Below, piece by piece: positions 18,841 through 27,181 of a stretch of 64,000 nucleotides of DNA. Both the position numbers and the translations under genes were made by a program. Source of the DNA: Dehalococcoidia bacterium (GTDB lineage Bacteria > Chloroflexota > Dehalococcoidia > Dehalococcoidales > W498). The number at the start of each line of letters is the position of its first letter. Position 1 is the first letter of the stretch. Under the pieces are notes generated by a model, which was given only the letters and a program-made list of their open reading frames with translations, was not told the DNA's origin and did no database searches. The DNA lies in contig DUEE01000001.1 of assembly GCA_011170285.1 (NCBI GenBank), positions 52,010-116,009 on the forward strand, given 5' to 3'.

Positions 18841-18987
18841 TTAGCCTTCCGGGTGAATGTACTCACTCACTATAGGATTGCCACATGCTGGGCAGGTAGC
18901 TACTAATGAGACTAGGCAGCTCGGGCATATACCAGGCTGTTTGGCTTCATAACCACATTCCGGACAGATATACTTGACATCTTGCAT
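18841..18987 (-). CDS. Small zinc-ribbon/rubredoxin-like protein
   Basis: A 48-residue protein with three CxxC pairs: CPEC (C8, C11), CPSC (C21, C24) and CPAC (C32, C35). The first two form a rubredoxin-like knuckle (YICPECGYEAKQPGICPSC). The ATG at 18987 follows GGAGGTGGTTTG on the minus strand, a strong ribosome binding site. It faces away from the Crp/Fnr gene, so the 200-bp gap between them may hold divergent promoters. Zinc- or iron-binding is likely; role unknown. Confidence 0.75.
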   Translation of the reverse strand: MQDVKYICPECGYEAKQPGICPSCLVSLVATCPACGNPIVSEYIHPEG

Positions 18988-19190
18988 CAAACCACCTCCA
19001 AGCCATTTGATAGCGAAATCTTATATCTATATACTGAAGCTGTCGAGATTTCCTGCCGCAAGTCTACGGGCCAGCGGGCTTGTGTTACTCGGCGCAAATG
19101 ATTGAGAGCAAACCAGAAATTGTTGTGCTATAATTCATCCGCGGGAATATTCTCTATGCAGAAAGCTGCCTTTGAAGGAGAGTTACCGGG

Positions 19191-19871
19191 TTGCAGTATG
19201 GCGGCAAAGCTGAGGTTCTAAAGCTCTCATTTATTTTCTCTAGCTTGAATGATGACGAACTTGGTAAACTAGCCAACATTGCCATCGAGCGTAGTCTCAC
19301 GCCCGGCGAGTTCGTTTTCTGGGATGGTGATGCTCCTGAGTGGTTCTACATGGTTGTTGCAGGTAAAGTAAGGGTCTTAAAACACTCTTCGCTAGGGAGA
19401 GAGTTTACCATATCTTTTTTCGGCCCTGGTGAAATGTTTGGCGAGGTAGCCGTCTTTGAGAACAAGCCCTATCCTGCTTCAGCTCAGGCTGTAACTAAAA
19501 CCAATGTAGTAGGAATTAAGAGAAAGGATTTCCTGTCTTTTCTTGCCAATCGCCCCCAGGTTGCCCTCCGGATTATTAGTGTCTTAGGGGGACGACTCAG
19601 GGATGCTCAGGGCCGCTTAAGAGACTTTGCCGGAGAGAGGGTTGAGCATCGCCTTGCCAGTGTACTACTTATGCTTTCGGCAAAGCTTGGTCCTACTCTC
19701 CCGTTTACCCGCCAAGAAATCGCTGAAATGGTGGGAACCACTACCGAGACAGCCATCCGGGTGATGAGTCAACTGAAGGACAGAGGAATTGTTCAATCCG
19801 TTCGCGGTGCAGTGATTATCCTCGACGAGCAGAAACTCGGACTGCTAGGTGAAGGGCCACCACGAGTATAG
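19191..19871 (+). CDS. Crp/Fnr-family transcription regulator
   Basis: A 226-residue regulator with an N-terminal cyclic-nucleotide-type beta-barrel (about 15-120; FFGPGEMFGEVAVFE) and a C-terminal winged helix (about 165-200; FTRQEIAEMVGTTTETAIR). No cysteine is visible, so it is not an Fnr-type [4Fe-4S] sensor; a heme, NO or small-molecule effector is possible. The start is TTG, 10 nt behind AAGGAG. It heads the oxygen-defence island, and a Fnr-like palindrome lies just downstream at 19943. Confidence 0.9.
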   Translation: MQYGGKAEVLKLSFIFSSLNDDELGKLANIAIERSLTPGEFVFWDGDAPEWFYMVVAGKVRVLKHSSLGREFTISFFGPGEMFGEVAVFENKPYPASAQAVTKTNVVGIKRKDFLSFLANRPQVALRIISVLGGRLRDAQGRLRDFAGERVEHRLASVLLMLSAKLGPTLPFTRQEIAEMVGTTTETAIRVMSQLKDRGIVQSVRGAVIILDEQKLGLLGEGPPRV

Positions 19872-19942
19872 AACAATAAGACCATTCCGCTACTTCGGTT
19901 TATACCCCTGGCACAAACACCTACAAATAACTCCCCACTATT

Positions 19943-19958
19943 TATGATTCAAATCATA
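19943..19958. promoter_or_regulatory. Fnr/Crp-type operator palindrome
   Basis: TATGATT-CA-AATCATA is a perfect 7-bp inverted repeat around a 2-bp centre, close to the TTGAT-N4-ATCAA pattern bound by Fnr-type regulators. It lies 78 bp before the ATG of the zinc-ribbon gene and about 70 bp after the regulator's stop codon. I infer that the adjacent regulator binds it. Confidence 0.6.
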
Positions 19959-20035
19959 GTCGGCGATGTCAATAAGTTATACTATTGGTGTAGAAGTTAA
20001 AACTTAGGCATCCCTCGCTAGAGGAGGTGACAGGA

Positions 20036-20296
20036 ATGATCAATAAATGTCCCGGTCAGGATCCGAGAAATCTACGAGCGGCACTATACAAATGCCCGAA
20101 CTGTGGTGCCGAGGTTGAAATATTTTCTGACGAAATGAGGGTGAAATGCAGTGAATGTGGTGAGTATGTGTATGGTGATAGGATACCGTCTTGCATCGAT
20201 TGGTGCGCTTCAGCCCGACAATGCCTGGGAGAGGAGAGGTGGAAAGAGTTGAGAGGGGACCAGAAGTCCCAAGGGCAAGAAGATGTACTGCACTAA
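20036..20296 (+). CDS. Cysteine-rich zinc-ribbon protein
   Basis: An 86-residue protein from ATG 20036. An in-frame GTG at 20027 lies inside the AGGAGGTGA ribosome binding site and is unlikely. It has a zinc ribbon CPNC...CSEC (C20, C23, C38, C41) followed by a second cluster IPSCIDWCASARQC (C53, C57, C63), plus C5 in KCPGQD. Similar small proteins often sit beside redox genes in anaerobes, but I know no function. The last 13 codons are part of the 160-bp sequence that recurs at 21110. Confidence 0.8.
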   Translation: MINKCPGQDPRNLRAALYKCPNCGAEVEIFSDEMRVKCSECGEYVYGDRIPSCIDWCASARQCLGEERWKELRGDQKSQGQEDVLH

Positions 20297-20410
20297 GGGA
20301 ACCGTTGGGCGACACCTCTTGCTTTTGGTGATATGTGGTATGTAATTTTTGTCAATATACCGACGGGAGGGTTGGGAAGCGATACCTTATTTAGGGCAAT
20401 GAACTAAAGA
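20250..20410. repeat. 160-bp direct repeat, copy A (gene tail plus leader)
   Basis: Covers the end of the zinc-ribbon gene and the spacer upstream of rubrerythrin. Shared blocks with copy B at 21110 include AGAAGATGTACTGCACTAAG, GAACCGTTGGGCG, TTTGTCAATAT and GGGTTGGGAAGCG. By eye identity is roughly three quarters over the whole length. Confidence 0.85.
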
Positions 20411-20419
20411 AAGGAGAAA

Positions 20420-20470
20420 ATGAGATATGGAAACGGGTTATATTCGAAAATAATTCAAGCAGGGGTTTAA
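20420..20470 (+). CDS. Possible 16-codon leader peptide
   Basis: ATG at 20420 has AAAGGAG 4 nt upstream and reads MRYGNGLYSKIIQAGV before TAA, ending 63 nt before the rubrerythrin start. The YGNG string recurs at the matching place after copy B of the repeat (in the Hsp20 fragment), so this could be a remnant rather than a functional leader. Confidence 0.25.
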   Translation: MRYGNGLYSKIIQAGV

Positions 20471-20533
20471 CAAGCCCAGACCAGATGAAATGGGAAACCC
20501 TGTAATTTGATAATTTAACAAAGGAGGTATCAA

Positions 20534-21037
20534 GTGGGCAACACACAGGAAAATTTGCAATCAGCTTTTACCAGGGAAAGCGAGGCCAACCAGAAATACT
20601 TATTCTTTGCTGATAAAGCGGAGAAAGAGGGTCACCCACAGATAGCCAGGCTATTTCGGGCTGTGGCCGAGGCAAAAAGGGTTCATGCTTACAATAATCT
20701 TGAGGCTATGGGGGGCATGGGGGTAACCAAGGATAATCTGATGGCAGCCATCAGTGGGGAAAAGTATGAATTCAAGGAAATGTACCCCGACTTCACTAGG
20801 CAGGCAGCCTCGGAAAAAATTATGGAGGCTCGGACTAACTTTGAATATGCAATGGGGGTAGAGAAGATTCATTACGACCTGTACCAGAAGGCACTTAAAG
20901 ACCTTGAGGCAGGAGAGCAGCTAAAAGATGAGCCTTACTTTGTCTGCCCGGTCTGCGGCTATACTGTCGCCGGGGAAGCTCCCAAGCACTGTCCCATGTG
21001 TGGTGTCCCCGGCAGCCAATTCAAGCGTGTGGACTAG
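20534..21037 (+). CDS. rbr: Rubrerythrin
   Basis: A 167-residue peroxide-reducing protein: an N-terminal ferritin-like diiron four-helix bundle and a C-terminal rubredoxin (C138, C141, C153, C156). Visible diiron-type residues are E15, H51, E82, E110 and H113. The position expected to be Glu in the first ExxH motif is Lys48 (AEAKRVHA where relatives have AEAExVHA). It starts at GTG with AAAGGAGG 7 nt upstream. In anaerobes it reduces H2O2 with electrons from NADH via rubredoxin. Activity of this version is uncertain because of K48. Confidence 0.92.
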   Translation: MGNTQENLQSAFTRESEANQKYLFFADKAEKEGHPQIARLFRAVAEAKRVHAYNNLEAMGGMGVTKDNLMAAISGEKYEFKEMYPDFTRQAASEKIMEARTNFEYAMGVEKIHYDLYQKALKDLEAGEQLKDEPYFVCPVCGYTVAGEAPKHCPMCGVPGSQFKRVD

Positions 21038-21109
21038 GGAATGTACTTAAAAACAAGCAATGCAGTTAGCTGGCAGGATATCCCTATCAAGGAGGTAACT
21101 ATAGGAATT

Positions 21110-21268
21110 CGAGGTGACCATAAGTCCTAAGGGCGAGAAGATGTACTGCACTAAGAGAACCGTTGGGCGGTATCCTTTGCTTGTGATAAAATGTGTTGTG
21201 TAATCTTTGTCAATATGTCAACTAAAGGGTTGGGAAGCGGGACCTTAGTTTAGGTAATAAAGTGAAAG
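21110..21268. repeat. 160-bp direct repeat, copy B
   Basis: Second copy of 20250-20410. It carries a dead copy of the zinc-ribbon gene tail: the same codons continue to CTGCACTAA, but with an earlier in-frame TAA replacing a Gln codon. The same downstream spacer follows, and the copy ends at the Hsp20 fragment. Confidence 0.85.
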
Positions 21269-21405
21269 AGGCAAGTTATGGTAATGGAAAGATTGAAGCC
21301 AGTTTCGAGGACGTAGTCCTTGAGATTAGCCTTCCCAAAGCCGCTGAGGTTAAACCCAAGAAAATTTCAGTCTCGGCTAAGAAGAAGGAGAAAGCCAGCA
21401 AGTAA
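21262..21405 (+). pseudogene. Hsp20/alpha-crystallin C-terminal fragment
   Basis: A 47-codon frame from GTG 21262 contains KIEASFEDVVLEISLPKAA and then EVKPKKISVSAKKKEKASK. This is the last beta strands and basic tail of a small heat-shock protein. The preceding two thirds of the alpha-crystallin domain are missing, replaced by copy B of the repeat. It could still be translated but cannot fold as an Hsp20. Confidence 0.75.
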
Positions 21406-21455
21406 CCTAATGTAGTCCCCACAGTCCCGATTCCCTGCCTTTAGGTGAGTGGAGG

Positions 21456-21992
21456 ATGAATATGGTAACTGAACAGAATAAGACCCTAGAAGCTCTTCAA
21501 ATTGCTATTCAGATGGAAATTGATGGTAAGGAATACTATCTGAAAGCTAGCCAGGAAAGTAGTAATGAGCTAGGCAAGAAGTTGCTGCAGGCGCTAGCTG
21601 CTGAAGAAGATACTCACCGGCAGAAGTTTGAGGAGATATATGATACTATACGAAATAAAAAGGCCTGGCCAGTGACTGATTTTCAGCCTGATGGAGGCCA
21701 AAGGTTGAGAACCATATTCGTCAGGGCAACCGAGGGGATGAGCTCTGATATAAAGTCTCTGGCTACTGAGATTGATGCCATACAAACAGCCATGGATATG
21801 GAAAATAAGACCTACGATTTCTATAAAAGCCAAGGGGAAAATGCTGCCTATGCTGCCGAGAGAAATTTTTATCAGTCCTTGGCTGGCGAAGAAAGGGAAC
21901 ATCGCCTAATTCTGCTTGATTACTACCAATACCTCAAAGACCCGGCAGGGTGGTTTGTTAAGAAGGAGCATCCATCTCTGGATGGTGGCTGA
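21456..21992 (+). CDS. Ferritin-like/rubrerythrin-family protein without rubredoxin
   Basis: A 178-residue four-helix diiron-type protein. It has two ExxH pairs in the family pattern: AAEEDTHRQKFEEIY in the first helix pair and AGEEREHRLILLDYY in the second, with partner Glu in MEIDGKEYYLKA and MENKTYDFY. No rubredoxin domain follows, so it resembles the COG1633 branch. A peroxide or iron-storage role is likely. GTGGAGG precedes the ATG. It lies 30 nt before sufC, suggesting co-transcription. Confidence 0.88.
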   Translation: MNMVTEQNKTLEALQIAIQMEIDGKEYYLKASQESSNELGKKLLQALAAEEDTHRQKFEEIYDTIRNKKAWPVTDFQPDGGQRLRTIFVRATEGMSSDIKSLATEIDAIQTAMDMENKTYDFYKSQGENAAYAAERNFYQSLAGEEREHRLILLDYYQYLKDPAGWFVKKEHPSLDGG

Positions 21993-22021
21993 ATAAGAAT
22001 AAGGATAGAGGAGGAGTAAAT

Positions 22022-22774
22022 ATGCTGGAGATTAAGCAGCTGACTGTAGCCGTAGAGGACAAGGAAATCCTCCATGATGTGAGTTTGACGATAAAAACTG
22101 GCGAGACACATGTTCTCTTCGGTCCTAATGGTAGTGGCAAGACCACACTTCTCATGGCAATGATGGGTTTCCCCAAGTACCAGGTAACTAGTGGTAGCAT
22201 CATTTTTAGGGGTATGGATATAACCGGATTACCACTGGATGAGCGGTCTCGCTTAGGAATTGGTATCTCATTCCAGCGCCCTCCGGTGGTTCGGGGCGTA
22301 AAAACACGGGATATGGTTTCTGCCTGTCTCAAAGAGCGGGGAGGTGAGGAAATTATAAGTAAACTGGCCAAGAAAGCTGACCTAGCTGATTTTATGGATC
22401 GAGAGATAAACTATGGCTTTTCCGGCGGTGAGATAAAGCGCTCTGAGTTAATGCAGCTATTAGCCCAAAAACCAGAGTTGACCTTGCTGGATGAGCCTGA
22501 GTCCGGGGTTGACCTGGTAAATATAGCCCTCATAGGCGAACTGATAAATGAGCTGCTGGAAAAAGATTGCCCAATACGGTTCCGTAAATGTATGGGTCTT
22601 ATCATCACCCATACCGGTAACATCCTGGACTACGTTAACGCCCTTACTGGCTATGTTATGTATGACGGCAGGATAGGTTGCGAGGGTGACCCCCACGAAA
22701 TCTTAAAAACCATTAAAGAAAAGGGCTATGAAGAGTGTATCAGATGCCTGGTAAGGGAGGTGCCAAATGCCTGA
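22022..22774 (+). CDS. sufC: Fe-S assembly ATPase SufC
   Basis: A 250-residue ABC-type ATPase with Walker A GPNGSGKT, signature FSGGEIKRSELMQ, Walker B LTLLDEPESGVD and the late His (IITHTGN), as in SufC. It powers the SufBC scaffold that builds Fe-S clusters. It overlaps sufB by 8 nt. Only sufC and sufB are present; sufS, sufU and sufD are not in the window, matching the minimal two-gene form found in many anaerobes and archaea. Confidence 0.94.
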   Translation: MLEIKQLTVAVEDKEILHDVSLTIKTGETHVLFGPNGSGKTTLLMAMMGFPKYQVTSGSIIFRGMDITGLPLDERSRLGIGISFQRPPVVRGVKTRDMVSACLKERGGEEIISKLAKKADLADFMDREINYGFSGGEIKRSELMQLLAQKPELTLLDEPESGVDLVNIALIGELINELLEKDCPIRFRKCMGLIITHTGNILDYVNALTGYVMYDGRIGCEGDPHEILKTIKEKGYEECIRCLVREVPNA

Positions 22775-24002
22775 AATAAAATCTGCCAAGACATATAAAG
22801 ATAGAGCTAAAGCAGCCGCAGCCAAGCCAGCAGCCCTTGGTAATGACATAGACCTGAGTACTTATATTAGCTCAACTGAGGAACAACCATACCGGGCTGA
22901 CCCGTCGGAACTCCCAGCCCAAGCCAAAGAGAAAATGCTGGAGGCGGGAGTTATTCTGGATGATATAAGCCAAAGGTCAGGGACCTTTATCCAGATGGAT
23001 AACGCACCAGTCCACAGCTCAAGCCGGCAAGAGGGCATAGAAGTAATGGCAGTCAGCCAGGCTCTGGAGAGATATGACTGGCTATCAGATTACTGGTGGC
23101 GGGCAGTAGCTGTAGATAGTGATAAATATACCGCCCATATTGAGCTTAGCCAGAGTAACGGCTATTTCATTAGAACTCTACCTGGCTATAAAACTGTTTT
23201 CCCAGTTCAAGCGTGTCTTTATTTGTCAAAAGTACAACTAGCCCAGAATGTTCATAATATCATCATTGCTGAGGAAAACTCTGAACTCCATATTATTACC
23301 GGATGTACCACTGCCTCAAAAGAGGAACCGGGATTGCATATGGGAGTTTCTGAGTTCTACATAAAGAGAGGGGCTAAGGTTACCTTTACCATGATACATA
23401 GCTGGAATCCAGTGGTAGCGGTGCGTCCCCGCACCGGCGTTATTATTGAACAGGACGGGCTGTTCCTAAGTAACTACGTGATTATGAAGCCAGTTCAATC
23501 ACTGCAGACCAATCCTTTAGCCAAATGTGTAGGCGAAAATGCTACTGTCAGGTTTAACAGTATTTTGGTTTCTACCCCGGGCTCAATGATGGATGTTGGC
23601 TCTAGGGTCCTCCTTAATGCCAAAGGTGCTAAAACCGAGATAATATCAAGAACCATCACCACCGGGGGTAACATTGTCGCTCGGGGCTATATAGAAGGCA
23701 ATGCCCCTGAAGTCAAAGGGCATCTAGAATGTCGCGGACTAATCCTGGAGGGGAAAGGGGTAATTCATGCTGTACCTGAGCTTAAAGGTACACTGGCTGG
23801 TATTGACCTATCCCACGAAGCTGCGGTAGGCAAAATCGCTGAAGAAGAATTGGAGTATCTGATGGCTCGGGGACTAACTCGAACTGAGGCTACAGCTACC
23901 ATAATTAGAGGCTTTCTCAGGGTAGACATTGAAGGATTACCCCCACTGCTCAGTGCCGAACTTCAGCGGGCGGTGGAAGCCAGCGAAGAAGATCTTATGT
24001 GA
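22767..24002 (+). CDS. sufB: Fe-S assembly scaffold SufB/SufD-family protein
   Basis: A 411-residue SufB/D beta-helix protein. The C-terminal core contains VRFNSILVSTPGSMMDVGSR, then GHLECRGLILEGKGV and HEAAVGKIAEEELEYLMARG, the last being the conserved SufB/D end. It has Cys residues in the core (GCTTAS, KCVGEN, ECRG) that could act in cluster assembly. With SufC it would form a minimal SufBC complex. It is closer in length to the archaeal SufB-like proteins than to E. coli SufB (about 495). Confidence 0.92.
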   Translation: MPEIKSAKTYKDRAKAAAAKPAALGNDIDLSTYISSTEEQPYRADPSELPAQAKEKMLEAGVILDDISQRSGTFIQMDNAPVHSSSRQEGIEVMAVSQALERYDWLSDYWWRAVAVDSDKYTAHIELSQSNGYFIRTLPGYKTVFPVQACLYLSKVQLAQNVHNIIIAEENSELHIITGCTTASKEEPGLHMGVSEFYIKRGAKVTFTMIHSWNPVVAVRPRTGVIIEQDGLFLSNYVIMKPVQSLQTNPLAKCVGENATVRFNSILVSTPGSMMDVGSRVLLNAKGAKTEIISRTITTGGNIVARGYIEGNAPEVKGHLECRGLILEGKGVIHAVPELKGTLAGIDLSHEAAVGKIAEEELEYLMARGLTRTEATATIIRGFLRVDIEGLPPLLSAELQRAVEASEEDLM

Positions 24003-24023
24003 ATAAACTATCGGAGGTGAAAA

Positions 24024-24710
24024 ATGAATCTTAAAGCTTTATATAAGTTAGGTTATGGTCTGTATGTAGTGAGTTCAAGGAAGGGGGATAAGCTCAACGG
24101 TCAAATTGCCAACACCGTGTTCCAGATAACTTCGGAGCCGCCGACCATTGCCGTAAGCATCAACAAGAATAATTTAACCCATGAGTTTATCAAGGAAAGC
24201 AAAGTAATGGCGGTCTCGGTCATCTCCCAGGATACACCGCTCTCTTTTATCGGTCACTTTGGCTTCAAGTCGGGTAAGAATATAGACAAACTCGAGGGCA
24301 TTAACTATAAAATAGGTGAGACCCAGGCTCCAGTGATTACTGACAACACCCTTGCTTATGTGGAAGCTAGAGTAATTCAAGAGGTAGATGTTGGCACCCA
24401 TACTATCTTTATAGGAGAGCTGGTGGGAGCAGATATCCTTAGAGATGGCGAGCCAATGACCTATGCTTATTATCACCAGGTCAAGCGGGGTACCACCCCA
24501 AAGACGGCTGCCAGCTATATTGATGAGAAAAAGGAGGCGAAACCTATAATGCCAAAATACGAATGTACCGTTTGTGGCTATATCTATGACCCGGAACTAG
24601 GAGACCCCGATGGCGGTATTAAGCCGGGTACACCATTTGAAGAAATACCCGATGACTGGGTGTGTCCCGTCTGCGGGGTGAGCAAGAGCGATTTTAAGGT
24701 AGTAGAATAA
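24024..24710 (+). CDS. hrb: High-molecular-weight rubredoxin (flavin reductase-rubredoxin fusion)
   Basis: A 228-residue fusion. Residues 1 to about 155 are an FMN-binding flavin-reductase-like barrel ([18 protein letters not shown]...). Residues 177-228 form a rubredoxin ([35 protein letters not shown]). In Moorella-type systems this protein feeds electrons from NADH to the flavodiiron protein for NO or O2 reduction. A flavodiiron gene lies two genes downstream, supporting that role. GGAGGTG is 5 nt before the ATG. Confidence 0.93.
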   Translation: MNLKALYKLGYGLYVVSSRKGDKLNGQIANTVFQITSEPPTIAVSINKNNLTHEFIKESKVMAVSVISQDTPLSFIGHFGFKSGKNIDKLEGINYKIGETQAPVITDNTLAYVEARVIQEVDVGTHTIFIGELVGADILRDGEPMTYAYYHQVKRGTTPKTAASYIDEKKEAKPIMPKYECTVCGYIYDPELGDPDGGIKPGTPFEEIPDDWVCPVCGVSKSDFKVVE

Positions 24711-24747
24711 AAATTAAACTTCCAGAAGCAAGCAAGAAGGCAAGACT

Positions 24748-25959
24748 ATGAGTGAGTTATTTACTGACAAAAAGAGGGTGTTAAAAGACTTAATCAAGGC
24801 ACTGCATGCCGGAGCGCGCCCTGACGAAATGAAAGAAAAGTTCAAGGAAGTCTTGGGGGATATAGGCCCGCTAGAGATATCTAGAGTGGAAGAGGAGCTC
24901 ATTGAAGAGGGTATGCCAAGGGAGGAAATCAGAAGGCTTTGCGATGTTCACCTTGCTGTCTTCAGGGAGTCGCTTGAGAAACCGAAAATTGAAGCTCCAC
25001 CAGGTCATCCAATATACATCCTCTTGAAAGAACATGAACTTGTGAGAGAATTTGTCGAGGAAATCAGTTCTTTTCTTACCAGAGTTGAACAGGCCAGAAA
25101 TTTTGAAGCAATTGGAAACGATTTGCCAAGAATTGGAGAACTCTTGGGGCACCTTAGAGAATATGAGAAGCATAAGGTCAGAGAGGAGAATTCCCTCTTT
25201 CCTTATTTGGAGAAACACGGGGTGACTCAGCCACCAGCCATAATGTGGACAGAACACGGTGAGCAAAGGGGGGAGATCAAGGAAGCGAGCCAGACATTGG
25301 AGAACAAAATGGCTCTGGGGTTTGAGGAGTTCAGAGAAAAGTTACTCACACATCTTAGGAATCTGGTTCATCTCATTCCAGACCACTTCTACAAGGAAGA
25401 GAACATACTCTTCCCGGCGGCACTGAAAGTCATCGATGAGCCAGAGTGGCGGGAGATAAAAGCATCGATGGACGATTTAGGATATTGCTACTTCACACCC
25501 AAGGAGGCTATTGGCGAAAAGGTAGAATTGGCTAAAGAAGTCAAGGAGCAGGAAGGAGAAATAACCTTTGAAACCGGCTCTATGATAAAAGAGGAATTGG
25601 AGGCGATGCTTAACACCCTACCCGTAGATATAACCTTTATTGACCAAGAAGATACCGTGCGGTACTTCAGCCAGCCAAAGGAGAGGCTCTTTCCAAGGGC
25701 AAAGGCAATTATCGGTCGCAAGGTACAGATGTGCCATCCTCAGAAAAGTGTATATGTGGTGGAGCAGATACTGTCCGATTTTAAGAACGGCAAGAGAGAT
25801 TCAACTGAGTTTTGGATTAATCTTGGGGAGCGGAAGGTATATATTAGATATTTTGCTGTGAGAGATAAGGCTGGCAGATATGAGGGAACATTGGAAGCCA
25901 CACAGGATATCACGGAAATAAAGAAAATCAAGGGAGAAAAAAGGCTACTCGATTACTAA
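24748..25959 (+). CDS. DUF438-hemerythrin-PAS protein
   Basis: A 403-residue three-part soluble protein. Residues about 8-75 match the DUF438 helical domain. Residues about 90-235 are a hemerythrin-like helical bundle with His/Glu ligands (LLKEHELVREF, EKHKVREENSLFPYLEKHG, WTEHGEQRGE, HLIPDHFYKEENILFP). Residues about 285-400 are a PAS domain (FIDQEDTVRYFSQPKERLF). It has no output domain. The diiron or Fe-binding bundle suggests O2, NO or iron sensing or binding, and its place between hrb and fprA supports that. Confidence 0.88.
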   Translation: MSELFTDKKRVLKDLIKALHAGARPDEMKEKFKEVLGDIGPLEISRVEEELIEEGMPREEIRRLCDVHLAVFRESLEKPKIEAPPGHPIYILLKEHELVREFVEEISSFLTRVEQARNFEAIGNDLPRIGELLGHLREYEKHKVREENSLFPYLEKHGVTQPPAIMWTEHGEQRGEIKEASQTLENKMALGFEEFREKLLTHLRNLVHLIPDHFYKEENILFPAALKVIDEPEWREIKASMDDLGYCYFTPKEAIGEKVELAKEVKEQEGEITFETGSMIKEELEAMLNTLPVDITFIDQEDTVRYFSQPKERLFPRAKAIIGRKVQMCHPQKSVYVVEQILSDFKNGKRDSTEFWINLGERKVYIRYFAVRDKAGRYEGTLEATQDITEIKKIKGEKRLLDY

Positions 25960-25971
25960 CGGAGGAGTAAA

Positions 25972-27156
25972 ATGAAACCAAGAGAGATAAAGCCAGGGAT
26001 TTACTGTGTAGGAGCTATAGACTGGGACCGGCGGTTATTTGATTCGCTGATACCACTTCCCGATGGCACGAGCTATAACTCATATCTAATCAAGGGCAAT
26101 GAGAAGACGGCGCTTATTGACACCGTTGACACTACTATGCAGGAGGTGCTGATAAATAACCTGAGCGAGCTAGGGATTAACAGCCTGGACTATCTCGTTG
26201 CCAATCACGCTGAGCAGGACCATTGCGGTACCATCCCGCAAGTCCTTGAGAAGTATCCCGAGGCGAAAGTGGTATGCACACCTAAATGTAAAGGTATGCT
26301 CATCGACCTGCTTATGATTCCAGAAGAGAAATTCATCACGGTCAATGATAAAGAAACTCTCTCGCTGGGAGATAGAACTCTGGAGTTCATCCATGCTCCC
26401 TGGGTTCATTGGCCAGAGACGATGCTTACCTATCTGAGGGAAGACAAAATACTGTTCCCCACTGATTTCCTCGGCTCCCACCTGGCTACAACTGACTTAT
26501 ATGTCAGCGATGAAGGGCAGGTCTATGAGGCAGCCAAGAGGTATTACGCCGAAATCATGATGCCTTTCCGAACAACTATTCAGAAGAATTTGGAGAAAAT
26601 AGAGGACTACGCCATTGACATCATCGCTCCCAGCCACGGTCCTATGTATGATAAACCGGAGTTCATCCTGAAAGCCTATCATAGCTGGGCATTTGACGAG
26701 CCCAAAAACATCGTGGTATTGCCATATATCTCAATGCATGGCAGCACCCGAAAGATGGTAGAATACCTTGTCGAAGCTTTGTCCCGGAGAGGCGTGACGG
26801 TAAAGCAATTTGACCTCGTCGTAACTGACATCGGGAAACTAGCGATAGCGTTGGTGGATGCGGCGACAGTTGTTATTGGGACGCCCACCGTTCTCGCCGG
26901 TCCGCATCCAAATGTTGCCTATGCTGCCATCCTGGCGAATGCCCTGAGACCAAATCTTAAGTTTGTCTCCATCATCGGTTCCTATGGCTGGGGAGGCAAA
27001 ACGGTTGAGCAACTTGCTGCTATGATTCCCAACCTCAAGGTGGAAATATTAGAGCCGGTGCTGTGTAAGGGCTTTCCTAAAGAAGACGATTTCAAGGCAC
27101 TGGATAACCTGGCAGCTACAATTGCCGAAAAGCATAAGGAGAATAATTTTACTTAA
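25972..27156 (+). CDS. fprA: Flavodiiron protein (A-type flavoprotein FprA)
   Basis: A 394-residue enzyme that reduces O2 to water or NO to N2O. The N-terminal beta-lactamase-like domain has the diiron site ANHAEQDHCG (H79, E81, D83, H84) and later HAPWVHWPE, a LATTDLY Asp and APSHGPMY His. The C-terminal flavodoxin domain starts at about 250 (LPYISMHGSTRKMVEYL). Electrons probably arrive from the Hrb protein encoded upstream. GGAGGAG precedes the ATG. Confidence 0.95.
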   Translation: MKPREIKPGIYCVGAIDWDRRLFDSLIPLPDGTSYNSYLIKGNEKTALIDTVDTTMQEVLINNLSELGINSLDYLVANHAEQDHCGTIPQVLEKYPEAKVVCTPKCKGMLIDLLMIPEEKFITVNDKETLSLGDRTLEFIHAPWVHWPETMLTYLREDKILFPTDFLGSHLATTDLYVSDEGQVYEAAKRYYAEIMMPFRTTIQKNLEKIEDYAIDIIAPSHGPMYDKPEFILKAYHSWAFDEPKNIVVLPYISMHGSTRKMVEYLVEALSRRGVTVKQFDLVVTDIGKLAIALVDAATVVIGTPTVLAGPHPNVAYAAILANALRPNLKFVSIIGSYGWGGKTVEQLAAMIPNLKVEILEPVLCKGFPKEDDFKALDNLAATIAEKHKENNFT

Positions 27157-27181
27157 TAATGTCTTACCATAAGGAGTTAAA

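Noticed and set aside
18650..18844. 64-codon plus-strand frame in the decayed tract
   Set aside because: No start signal, unusual residue mix, and it overlaps the end of a better-supported small gene on the other strand.
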